NCBI RefSeq assembly: GCF_041911615.1
Contig: NZ_JAYROR010000130.1
Location: forward strand, 1 to 38,272
Direction: 5' to 3'
DNA: 38,272 bases
DNA from: Zoogloea sp041911615
Lineage (GTDB): Bacteria > Pseudomonadota > Gammaproteobacteria > Burkholderiales > Rhodocyclaceae
The first letter of the stretch is position 1. Each line of letters starts with the position of its first letter. The translations under genes were made by a program, and so were the position numbers. The notes below the pieces were generated by a model. That model saw only the letters and a list, made by a program, of their open reading frames with translations, had not been told where the DNA came from and searched no databases. This document shows positions 29,807 through 37,771 of this stretch, piece by piece.

Positions 29807-29995
29807 CGTCGCCCCCCTGTTTTTATAGTATGACCTGCCATCAGCAAGGCATGTGCCAGTTCGCGACCACCCCGACCGTCGGCGACGGCCATGCCTGCGC
29901 CATACGCCCCGCAGCGCGCCCGGCGCCAGTCTGATAACCTCGCCGGCTGTCATGCCCCGGCGGCCCTGCCGCGGCGGCGCCCACCAAGGAAGGCC

Positions 29996-32359
29996 ATGCG
30001 TTTCCCGTTCCATCTCCCGATCCGGCTGTCGGCGCAATGCCTGCCGCTGCTCCTCGCCGGCTGCACCTCGGTCATCGCCGGGCACACCCTCGACGCCCGC
30101 CTGGGCCCGCCCGACCCGGCCCGCTTCGACAAGGCGCCGGCCCCGGTCGCCCCGGCGCCCGACTACTGGAACCACGTCCGCCCGATCGTCGATCGGCGCT
30201 GCGTGAGCTGCCACGCCTGCTACGACGCCCCCTGCCAGCTCAAGCTCACCCGCTTCGACGGGCTCACCCGTGGCGCCAATCCCGATCGGGTGTACTCCAG
30301 CACCCGCCTCACCGCCGCCGCCCCGACGCGCCTCGGCTTCGACGCCGCCAGCAACGTCGAATGGCGCCAGAAGGGCTTTCACCCGATCCTCAACGAACGG
30401 GCGCCAACCCCCGTCGCCAACCGCGAGGCCAGCGTGCTGTACCGCATCCTCGCCCTCAAGCAGGCCCACCCCGGCCCGAGCGACGGCCCGCAGCCCGACA
30501 AGAAGTTCGACTTCTCCCTCGACCGCGCCCAGAGCTGCACCCGCATCGAAGCGATGGACGGCTTCACCCGCGATCACCCGGAATGGGGTATGCCCTTCGG
30601 CCTGCCGCCCCTCAGCGCGGCCGAACACGACACCCTCGCCCGCTGGATCGAGGCCGGTGCCCCCTACAGCCCGCCGCCACCGCCGCCGGCCGGGGTACAG
30701 GCGCGCATCGCCGAATGGGAAACCCTCCTCAACGGCGACAGCCCGCAGGCCCGCCTCGCCGCCCGCTACATCTACGAGCACTGGTACGTCGGGCAACTGC
30801 ACTTCGATATCCACCCCGAGCAGCGCTTCGAGCTCGTGCGCAGCCGCACCCCGCCCGGCCAGCCCATCGATGTGATCGCCACCCGCCGTCCCTACGACGA
30901 CCCCGGCGTGGCACGGGTCTATTACCGCCTGCGCGGCACCGAGGAAACCCCGGTCGCCAAGACCTACATGCCGCTGGCGCTCGATCCGGCGCGGCTCGCC
31001 CGCGTGCGCAAGTGGTTCTTCGACACCCCGCTCGCCGTCGCCGAACTGCCCGGCTACGACCCGCGCACCGCCTCCAATCCCTTCGCCACCTTCGCCGCCC
31101 TGCCGGTGGACAGCCGCTACCGCTTCATGCTCGACGACGCCCAGTTCACCCTGATGGGCTTCATGAAGGGCCCGGTGTGCCGCGGCCAGGTCGCCCTCAA
31201 CGTCATCACCGACCACTTCTGGGTGCTCTTCTACGCCCCCGAGCATGAAGCCGCCATCGACATCGACCGCCTGCTCGCCACCACCCACCCCAATCTCGGC
31301 CTCCCCGCCGGCGACGACAGCACCGTCGGCATCCTCGCCTGGCGCACCTACGCCGCCGCCGAAAAACGCTACCTCAAGACCAAGACCGAATTCCTCGCCG
31401 GGCGCGTCCGCACCCCACCCCGGGTGACCGACCTGTGGTCCGGCGACGGCATCAACCCCACCGCCGGCCTCACCGTGTTCCGCCACTTCGACAGCGCCTC
31501 GGTGGTGCGCGGCCTCGTCGGCGAGCGGCCGCAGACCGCGATGGTGCTCGGCTACCCGCTGTTCGAACGGATGCACTACCTGCTGGTCGCCGGCTTCGAC
31601 GTCTTCGGCAACGTCGGCCACCAGCTCGCCACCCGGCTTTACATGGATTTCCTGCGCATGGAAGGCGAGGAGAACTTCCTCACCCTGCTGCCGCTCAAGG
31701 ACCGCCAGAAGGCCCTCGACCTCTGGTACCGCGGCCGCCCCGACCGCATCCGCGAATTCGCCGACGCCGCCGCCTACTTTCCTGGCGAGAGCGGCGTGCG
31801 CTACCGCGCCAGTGACACCCTCGGCGAGCTCTACAAGACCGTCGCCCAGTACCTGCGCCCGGTGCGCGAACGCCGCCTCGATCTGGCCGACAACGGCTTC
31901 GACGCCGCCACCGTCGCCGAACTGCGCAAGCTCGGCGGCATCACCGGGCGGGCTGCCTCCCTGCTGCCCGAGCACAGCATCCTGCTCATCACCCAGCGCG
32001 ACGGCCGCCGCCGCATCGTCTCGGTGCTGCGCAACAGCGCCCACAGCAACGTCGCCGAACTGTTCAGCGAAGACGCCCGGCGCCTGCCCGACGAGGACAC
32101 CCTCAGCGTCATCGACGGCATCGCCGGCGCCTACCCCAACGCCTTCTACCAGCTCGACGCCGCCGAACTGCCGCGCTTCATCCGGGCCGTCGAGGCGCTG
32201 GGCAGCGACGCCGACCTGCTGCACCTCACCCAGCGCTTCGCGATCCGCCGCACCGATTCGCGCTTCTGGGTGGTCAGCGACGCCATCCACGACCTGTGGC
32301 GCGAAAGCACCCCACGCGAAGCCGCCATCCTCGACTACAGCCGCCTCGACAACCGCTGA
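29996..32359 (+). CDS. cti: Fatty acid cis/trans isomerase (Cti), cytochrome c type
   Basis: Converts cis-unsaturated fatty acids of membrane phospholipids to trans, a rapid response of pseudomonads and relatives to solvents and heat. The 787-residue protein is close to the P. putida enzyme (about 766). The haem motif CVSCH (69-73) sits in DRRCVSCHACYDAPCQLK, the family hallmark, and the rest is full of family blocks such as NEWRQKGFHPILNE-like segments, YIYEHWYVGQLHFD and FLTLLPLKDRQKALDLWYRGRP. The start ATG follows AAGGAAGG. The signal peptide ends in LLLAGCTS, a lipobox with Cys23, so the enzyme may be a lipoprotein. It is divergent from the sensor kinase and followed by a hairpin. Confidence 0.93.
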   Translation: MRFPFHLPIRLSAQCLPLLLAGCTSVIAGHTLDARLGPPDPARFDKAPAPVAPAPDYWNHVRPIVDRRCVSCHACYDAPCQLKLTRFDGLTRGANPDRVYSSTRLTAAAPTRLGFDAASNVEWRQKGFHPILNERAPTPVANREASVLYRILALKQAHPGPSDGPQPDKKFDFSLDRAQSCTRIEAMDGFTRDHPEWGMPFGLPPLSAAEHDTLARWIEAGAPYSPPPPPPAGVQARIAEWETLLNGDSPQARLAARYIYEHWYVGQLHFDIHPEQRFELVRSRTPPGQPIDVIATRRPYDDPGVARVYYRLRGTEETPVAKTYMPLALDPARLARVRKWFFDTPLAVAELPGYDPRTASNPFATFAALPVDSRYRFMLDDAQFTLMGFMKGPVCRGQVALNVITDHFWVLFYAPEHEAAIDIDRLLATTHPNLGLPAGDDSTVGILAWRTYAAAEKRYLKTKTEFLAGRVRTPPRVTDLWSGDGINPTAGLTVFRHFDSASVVRGLVGERPQTAMVLGYPLFERMHYLLVAGFDVFGNVGHQLATRLYMDFLRMEGEENFLTLLPLKDRQKALDLWYRGRPDRIREFADAAAYFPGESGVRYRASDTLGELYKTVAQYLRPVRERRLDLADNGFDAATVAELRKLGGITGRAASLLPEHSILLITQRDGRRRIVSVLRNSAHSNVAELFSEDARRLPDEDTLSVIDGIAGAYPNAFYQLDAAELPRFIRAVEALGSDADLLHLTQRFAIRRTDSRFWVVSDAIHDLWRESTPREAAILDYSRLDNR

Positions 32360-32382
32360 GAATCCGGCGCCCAAAAACAAGA

Positions 32383-32400
32383 ACGCCCCTCGCGGGGCGT
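32383..32400. terminator. Hairpin between cti and the secreted-protein gene
   Basis: 7-bp stem ACGCCCC / GGGGCGT with loop TCGC, 23 bp after the cti stop. An A-rich stretch (CCAAAAACAAGA) on its left gives a partial T-run for the gene coming from the right, so it may serve both convergent genes. Confidence 0.65.
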
Positions 32401-32425
32401 CTCGCTGCAGCGTGCCGACGGACGA

Positions 32426-33016
32426 TCAGGGCATGCAGATCTGGCCGGCGACCACCGCCGGCACGCCAACCAGGGTGCCCATCAGGTGCAGGTAACCCGT
32501 CACGTTGGCGTAGGCGCCCTGCTTGTTGGTCCCGGTGATCACGATCTGCTCGGTGAACGCCTTGGGAACCTGCTGGCCGTTCGGCAGCGCCACCGGCTGC
32601 AGCACCACCACGTCGCTGGTGTAGATCTTGGTGGCGCGCGCGCCGTTGCCCAGGGTGATCGTCGAGCGCGCGGTCTGGACCACGCGCGGCAACTGCTGCG
32701 GGTCGAGCGACGGCAGCGCCACCGGCGTCAGGGTCGCCGGCGCGCCCGGCACGAGGCTCACCGCCCCCTCCGCCGTGGTGCCCGAGAACCCCGTCCCCAC
32801 CGGGAAACCGGCCAGGTTGAGCTGCGTCGAGAAACACTCCTGGCGGGTGAACACCGTGCCCGGCACCTTCGGATCGGCCGCCCCCACGATTCCGCAGGAA
32901 GCGTCCGGCACCAGCCGGGCGGTGCCCACGACGGGCACACAGGCCGCGCCGGCAAGCGTGGAAGAGGCCGCCAGCAGCAGCGGAACAAGCAGCTTCGGGG
33001 TGATGCGAACGCTCAT
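32426..33016 (-). CDS. Secreted four-cysteine protein of unknown function
   Basis: 196-residue protein. Residues 1-24 form a signal peptide (LLVPLLLAASSTLAGA) cut before ACVPVV. The mature part has four cysteines (26, 41, 61, 194), an even number fitting two disulfides, and is rich in Val, Thr and Pro with an alternating beta pattern (TSDVVVLQPVALPNGQQVP, FTEQIVITGTNKQGAY). No transmembrane anchor, lipobox or haem motif is present. I do not recognise a family. GGAG lies nine bases before the ATG. It is convergent with cti and divergent from the RND operon, and codon use matches its neighbours, so it is a real gene. A periplasmic or extracellular beta-sandwich is the most I would infer. Confidence 0.75.
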   Translation of the reverse strand: MSVRITPKLLVPLLLAASSTLAGAACVPVVGTARLVPDASCGIVGAADPKVPGTVFTRQECFSTQLNLAGFPVGTGFSGTTAEGAVSLVPGAPATLTPVALPSLDPQQLPRVVQTARSTITLGNGARATKIYTSDVVVLQPVALPNGQQVPKAFTEQIVITGTNKQGAYANVTGYLHLMGTLVGVPAVVAGQICMP

Positions 33017-33198
33017 CGAAGTTTCTCCGGTAGTGAGTGGAGGGGAAAAAACTCCGGTCGCGCCGTGCGCGCCGGCAAGGCCGCAGAGGATGCCAGAGTC
33101 GCCCCACGCCCGGCCACCGCAGCGGCATGTTTTTCCAGACCGCGACAACCCGAAATGGGTTTTCGAGCCGTCCGTCATCCGCCGAGCCCGAACACGGG

Positions 33199-33215
33199 CT
33201 TAAGACAAATTTAAG
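33199..33215 (+). promoter_or_regulatory. PmrA/BasR-type box upstream of the RND operon
   Basis: CTTAAG-ACAAA-TTTAAG fits the PmrA-family response-regulator consensus YTTAAG-N5-YTTAAG at every defined position. It is also part of the 7-bp inverted repeat GGCTTAA / TTAAGCC (33197-33217). It is 48 bp upstream of the adaptor start codon, in an otherwise GC-rich 247-bp gap. No PmrA-like regulator is encoded in the window. Confidence 0.6.
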
Positions 33216-33263
33216 CCAGCGGGAGGATGATCGCGGTTTTGGATCGTTCCCCGACTGCCCGCC

Positions 33264-34364
33264 ATGCCGACGCCCCTCCGCCGCCCGTCGTCCGTCGCCA
33301 GCACGGCCCTGCTCGCCGCGCTCGTCGCCTCCGCCCCCGTCCACGCCGCCGACCCGGCCTTCGTCGCCATCACCGCCGCCCAGGGGCAGGCCCTCGGCGT
33401 CGTCACCCAGCGCGTCGCCAGCGGTGCCACCGCGGTGGCGGCCGGGCTGCCGGCCACCGTCAGCATCCCCAACGGCCAGGTGCGGGTCATCGCCGCGCCG
33501 CTGGCCGGCGTGGTCGAAAGCCTCGAAACCGCGCCCGGCCTCAACGTGCGCAAGGGCCAGGTGCTGGCCCGCCTCGCCAGCCCGCAGGCGCTGGAACTGC
33601 AGCGCGACCGCATCCAGGCCGATTCCCAGGCCGCGCTCGCCAGCCAGACCCTCAAGCGCGACGAACAGCTCTACCGCGAAGGCCTGATCGCCGAAGCGCG
33701 CCTGCAAGCCAGCCGCGCCAACGCCGCCCAGAGCGCCGCCCAGGCCGCCGAGCGGCGCCAGGAGCTGGCGCTCGCCCAGCACAGCGGCGGGCAGACGCTG
33801 ACCCTCGTCGCCCCCATTGCGGGCAGCGTGCTCGAACAACAGGCCAGCGTCGGCCAGCGCGTCGAGCAATCGGCGCCGCTGTACCGCATTGCCCGCCTCG
33901 ACCCGCTGTGGGTCGAGATCCAGGCGCCGCTCGCCATCGCCGCCCAGGCACGGGTCGGCACGCCCCTGGTGGTGGCCGGCGGCAGCGCCCGGGGCGAGCT
34001 GATCGCCATCGGCCGCGCGGTGGACGCCGCCAGCCAGAGCGTGCTGCTGCGCGGCCTCGTCACCCGCGGCGCTGACAGCCTGCGCCCCGGCCAGGCCACC
34101 GCGGTCGATCTGGAACTCGGCCAGGGCGCCGCCCCGACGGCCGTGCAGGTGCCGACCAGCGCGGTGCTGCGCCACGACAACAAGCCGTGGGTCTTCGTGG
34201 CGGCGCGCGACGGCCAGGCCACCGGCTACCGGGCCATCCCGGTGACACTCAAGGGCCGCCTCGGCGACGCCACCCTGGTCGGCGGCCTGCCCCCCGACGC
34301 CACCGTCGTCACCGCCGGGGTCGCCGCCCTCAAGGCGAGCTGGCTCGGCATCGGAAAGGAATGA
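33264..34364 (+). CDS. RND efflux periplasmic adaptor (membrane fusion protein, CzcB/CusB-like)
   Basis: 366-residue adaptor bridging the inner membrane pump and the outer membrane channel. Signal peptide to about residue 28 (ASAPVHAA). Order of parts: a beta-barrel/lipoyl half-motif VRVIAAPLAGVVESLETAPGLNVRKGQVLARL, a coiled-coil hairpin rich in Ala/Gln (about 110-170), the second lipoyl half LVAPIAGSVLEQQASVGQRVEQSAPLYRIA, and a beta-barrel ending with VPTSAVLRHDNKPWVFVA. No Met- or His-rich metal-binding N-terminus is seen. It is the first gene of a four-gene operon, 12 bp before the pump gene. The metal substrate is inferred from the pump type only. Confidence 0.92.
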   Translation: MPTPLRRPSSVASTALLAALVASAPVHAADPAFVAITAAQGQALGVVTQRVASGATAVAAGLPATVSIPNGQVRVIAAPLAGVVESLETAPGLNVRKGQVLARLASPQALELQRDRIQADSQAALASQTLKRDEQLYREGLIAEARLQASRANAAQSAAQAAERRQELALAQHSGGQTLTLVAPIAGSVLEQQASVGQRVEQSAPLYRIARLDPLWVEIQAPLAIAAQARVGTPLVVAGGSARGELIAIGRAVDAASQSVLLRGLVTRGADSLRPGQATAVDLELGQGAAPTAVQVPTSAVLRHDNKPWVFVAARDGQATGYRAIPVTLKGRLGDATLVGGLPPDATVVTAGVAALKASWLGIGKE

Positions 34365-34376
34365 GGTAGCGCCGCG

Positions 34377-37300
34377 ATGCTCTCCCGCCTCATCGAGTTC
34401 TCCCTCACCCAGCGCCTGCTGGTGCTGGTCGCCACCCTGCTGCTGATCGGCGCCGGCGTATCGGCCTGGAACAGCCTGCCCATCGACGCCTTCCCCGACG
34501 TCTCCACCACTCAGGTCAAGCTCATCATCAAGGCGCCGGGGATGACCCCCGAGGAAGTCGAGTCGCGCATCACCGTGCCCATCGAACAGGAGATGCTGGG
34601 CATCCCCCACCAGCGCATCCTGCGCTCCACATCCAAGTACGCGCTGGCCGACGTGACCCTCGACTTCGACGACGGCACCGACATCTACTGGGCCCGCCAG
34701 CAGGTCGGCGAACGCCTCGCCAACGTGATGGGCAACCTCCCGCCCGGCGCCAGCGGCGGCCTCGCCCCGATCACCACGCCGCTGGGCGAAATGTTCATGT
34801 TCACCATCGAAGGGCCGATTTCCCTCGAGGAAAAGCGCACCCTGCTCGACTGGACGATCCGGCCGGCGCTGCGCACCGTCAGCGGCGTGGCCGACGTCAA
34901 CAGCCTGGGCGGCGAAGTGCGCAGTTTCGAAATCAGCCCCGACCCGGCGGCCCTCGCCGCCCGCGGCCTGACCCTCGCCCAGCTCGCCGGCGCCCTCGAG
35001 GCCAACAACCGCAACGACGGCGCCGGGCGCCTCTCCGAAGGCGAGGAAACCCTGCTGGTGCGCGCCGAGGGCGCCATCCGCACCCTCGACGACGTGCGTG
35101 CGATCGTGCTCAAGAACCAGGGCGGCATCGTCCGGGTGGGCGACGTGGCGAGCGTGCGCGTCGGCGCCCTGACCCGCTACGGCGCGGTGACCCACAGCGG
35201 CGCCGGCGAGGCGGTCGAAGGGCTGGTCCTCGGCCTGCGCGGCGCCAACGCCGGCAAGGTGGTCGAGGCGGTCAAGGCGCGGCTCGCCGAGATCGCCCCC
35301 CAACTGCCGCCGGGCGTCAGCGTGGTGCCCTTCTACGACCGCAGCGAACTCGTCGGGCGCGCGGTGCACACCGTCTCCAAGGCCCTCGTCGAGGCCATCG
35401 TGCTGGTGCTGGTGCTGCTGCTCGCCTTCCTGGGCAACCTGCGCGCCGCGCTGGTGGTGGCGCTGATGCTGCCGCTGGCCGCCCTGGCCACCTTCATCGC
35501 GATGCGCAGCGTCGGCCTGTCGGCCAACCTGATGAGCCTCGGCGGCCTCGCCATCGCCATCGGGATGCTCGTCGATGCGGCGGTGGTGGTGGTCGAGAAC
35601 ATCGAGACCCAGCTCGCCGAAGGCGGCGCCGCGGCCCGCCAGCCGCTGCTCCATCTGGTGTTCCGGGCCACCCGCGAGGTGGCCGCGCCGGTGGCATCGG
35701 GCATCCTCATCATCGTCATCGTGTTCCTGCCGCTGCTCACCCTCGAAGGGCTCGAGGGCAAGCTGTTCAGCCCGGTGGCGATGACCATCGTGTTCGCACT
35801 CTCCGCCTCGCTGATCCTGTCCCTCACCGTCGTGCCGGTGCTGGCGTCCTACCTGCTCAAGCGCGGCGACGCCCACGAGCCCTGGCTGATCCGCAAGCTG
35901 CAGGCCGGCTACGCGCCGCTGCTCGCCTTCGCGCTGGCCCGCGGCAAGCTCGTGGCCGGGCTCGCCGGTGCCTCGCTGGTGGCCGCGGCGGTCGCCTACC
36001 TGGCGCTGGGCAAGGCCTTCATGCCGACCATGGACGAGGGCGACATCATCATGCAGCTCGAAAAGCTGCCCTCCATCAGCCTCGCCCAGACCATTGCCAC
36101 CGACCTCGCCGTGCAGCGCGCCGTGATGAAGGCCGTGCCCGAGGTCAAGGCCATCGTCGCCCGCTCCGGCTCCGACGAGCTGGGCCTCGACCCGATGGGC
36201 CTCAACCAGACCGACACCTTCCTCGTCCTCAAGCCCCGCGACGAATGGCGCCAGCCCGACAAGGACTGGCTCGCCGACCAGCTGCGCGCGGTGATGGAGA
36301 ACTTCCCCGGCATCGCCCTCACCTTCACCCAGCCGATCGACATGCGCGTCTCCGAGATGCTCACCGGCGTGCGCGGCGATCTGGCGATCAAGCTCTACGG
36401 GCCCGATCTGCCCACCCTCAACCACCTGGCCAGCCAGATCGAGGCCGTGGTGAAGGCCGTGCCAGGCGCCGAGGACACCATCACCATCCGCAACGAGGGC
36501 GTGCAATACCTCAAGGTGCAGGTGGATCGCCTCGCCGCCGGCCGCTTCGGGCTCAATGTCGAGGACGTCCAGAACAGCCTGCGCAGCCTGCTCGAAGGCC
36601 GCATCGCCGGCACGGTGATCGAATCCACCCGCCGCGTGCCGCTCCTGATCCGTGGCCCCGGCCAGCTGCAGCGCGACCCGGACGCCTTCGCCGCGCTGCG
36701 CATCACCACCCCCGACGGCGCCAGCCTGCCGCTCGCCAGCGTCGCGAAGATCGAGCGGGTCGACGGCCCGGTGCAGGTGGTGCGCGAGAACGCCCAGCGC
36801 TACGCGGTGATCCAGTCCAACGTGCGCGACCGCGATCTGGTCGGCTTCGTGGACGAAGCCAAGGCCGCCGTCGCCGCCAAAGTGCCGCTGCCGACCGGCT
36901 ACCGCCTCGCCTGGGGCGGCCAGTTCGAGAACCAGCAGCGCGCCGCCGCCCGCCTCGGCGTCGTCGTGCCGGTGGCCCTGGGGCTGATCTTCGTGCTGCT
37001 GTTCTCCACCTTCGGCTCGGTTCGGCAGGCCCTGCTGGTGCTGGCGATGGTGCCCTTCGCGATGGTCGGCGGGGTATTCGCCCTGGCGATCTCCGGCGAA
37101 TACCTGTCGGTGCCGGCCTCGGTGGGCTTCATCGCGCTGCTCGGCATCGCGGTGCTCAACGGCGTGGTGATGGTGAGCTACTTCAACCAGCTCCACGCCC
37201 GCGGCATGCCCATCGGCGAGGTCGTCGTCGAAGGCGCCCGGCGCCGTCTGCGCCCGGTCCTCATGACCGCCAACATCGCCGCCCTCGGCCTGGTGCCGCT

Positions 37301-37457
37301 GCTGTTCGCCACCGGCCCCGGCTCCGAAGTCCAGCGCCCCCTCGCCATCGTCGTGATCGGCGGGCTGGTCAGCGCCACCGCCCTCACCCTGCTCCTGCTG
37401 CCGCTGCTGTACCGCCGCTTCGGCATTGCCCCCACCGCGCCCGCCGCCGCCCCATGA
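34377..37457 (+). CDS. RND efflux transporter, heavy-metal (CzcA/CusA-like) subfamily
   Basis: 1026-residue proton-driven pump. The N-terminal membrane helix SLTQRLLVLVATLLLIGAGVS and the following IDAFPDVSTTQVKLIIKAPGM are hallmarks of the heavy-metal RND group, as is the GGLAIAIGMLVDAAVVVVEN segment of the fourth helix (about 388-408). Two large periplasmic loops and twelve membrane helices are discernible; the C-terminal half has FIALLGIAVLNGVVMVSYFNQ. The helix-4 motif resembles CusA (IAIG..VDAA) more than the DFG form of classical CzcA. Methionine-triad residues cannot be assigned without alignment, so the ion (Cu, Ag, Zn, Co, Cd) is open. Its stop overlaps the next start by four bases. 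Confidence 0.93.
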   Translation: MLSRLIEFSLTQRLLVLVATLLLIGAGVSAWNSLPIDAFPDVSTTQVKLIIKAPGMTPEEVESRITVPIEQEMLGIPHQRILRSTSKYALADVTLDFDDGTDIYWARQQVGERLANVMGNLPPGASGGLAPITTPLGEMFMFTIEGPISLEEKRTLLDWTIRPALRTVSGVADVNSLGGEVRSFEISPDPAALAARGLTLAQLAGALEANNRNDGAGRLSEGEETLLVRAEGAIRTLDDVRAIVLKNQGGIVRVGDVASVRVGALTRYGAVTHSGAGEAVEGLVLGLRGANAGKVVEAVKARLAEIAPQLPPGVSVVPFYDRSELVGRAVHTVSKALVEAIVLVLVLLLAFLGNLRAALVVALMLPLAALATFIAMRSVGLSANLMSLGGLAIAIGMLVDAAVVVVENIETQLAEGGAAARQPLLHLVFRATREVAAPVASGILIIVIVFLPLLTLEGLEGKLFSPVAMTIVFALSASLILSLTVVPVLASYLLKRGDAHEPWLIRKLQAGYAPLLAFALARGKLVAGLAGASLVAAAVAYLALGKAFMPTMDEGDIIMQLEKLPSISLAQTIATDLAVQRAVMKAVPEVKAIVARSGSDELGLDPMGLNQTDTFLVLKPRDEWRQPDKDWLADQLRAVMENFPGIALTFTQPIDMRVSEMLTGVRGDLAIKLYGPDLPTLNHLASQIEAVVKAVPGAEDTITIRNEGVQYLKVQVDRLAAGRFGLNVEDVQNSLRSLLEGRIAGTVIESTRRVPLLIRGPGQLQRDPDAFAALRITTPDGASLPLASVAKIERVDGPVQVVRENAQRYAVIQSNVRDRDLVGFVDEAKAAVAAKVPLPTGYRLAWGGQFENQQRAAARLGVVVPVALGLIFVLLFSTFGSVRQALLVLAMVPFAMVGGVFALAISGEYLSVPASVGFIALLGIAVLNGVVMVSYFNQLHARGMPIGEVVVEGARRRLRPVLMTANIAALGLVPLLFATGPGSEVQRPLAIVVIGGLVSATALTLLLLPLLYRRFGIAPTAPAAAP

Positions 37458-37771
37458 TGACCGACTCCACTCCCGTCGTCCTGACCCTCGTGATGCCCAT
37501 CGAAGTCGCCGACCCGCTCATCGAGACGCTGCTCGAACACCCGGAACTCGCCCCCGGCTTCACCAGCCACCCGGTCGAAGGCCAGGGCCAGCGCGTCACC
37601 TTCGTCGGCACCGCCGAGCACGTGCGCGGCCGGGCCGCCTACGCCCGGGTGCAACTCGTCGTCGGGCGCAGCGAGGCCGACAGCCTGCTCGCCATCCTGC
37701 GCGAACGCTTCGCCACCGACCGGGTGTTCTTCTGGATGGTCCCGGCCATCGCCAGCGGGAGACTCGCATGA
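37454..37771 (+). CDS. DUF3240-like small protein of the RND operon
   Basis: 105-residue soluble protein with a ferredoxin-like/PII-like pattern: beta strand PVVLTLVMPIEVADPLIETLLEH, a middle segment GFTSHPVEGQGQRVTFVGTAEHVRG, a strand with YARVQLVVGRSEADSLLAIL and a final VFFWMVPAIASGRL. This matches my memory of the DUF3240 family that accompanies metal RND pumps. It overlaps the pump gene (ATGA) and the following channel gene (ATGA), so its stoichiometric coexpression is strongly implied. A second ATG directly follows the first. No signal peptide, so it is cytoplasmic. A role in regulating or sensing for the pump is inference. Confidence 0.7.
   Translation: MMTDSTPVVLTLVMPIEVADPLIETLLEHPELAPGFTSHPVEGQGQRVTFVGTAEHVRGRAAYARVQLVVGRSEADSLLAILRERFATDRVFFWMVPAIASGRLA

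Noticed and set aside
32274..37196. 1640-codon open frame on the minus strand opposite cti end, the adaptor and the RND pump
   Set aside because: Composition is low-complexity His/Gln/Gly/Glu, it spans several genes and a gene boundary, and the opposite strand encodes a textbook RND operon.
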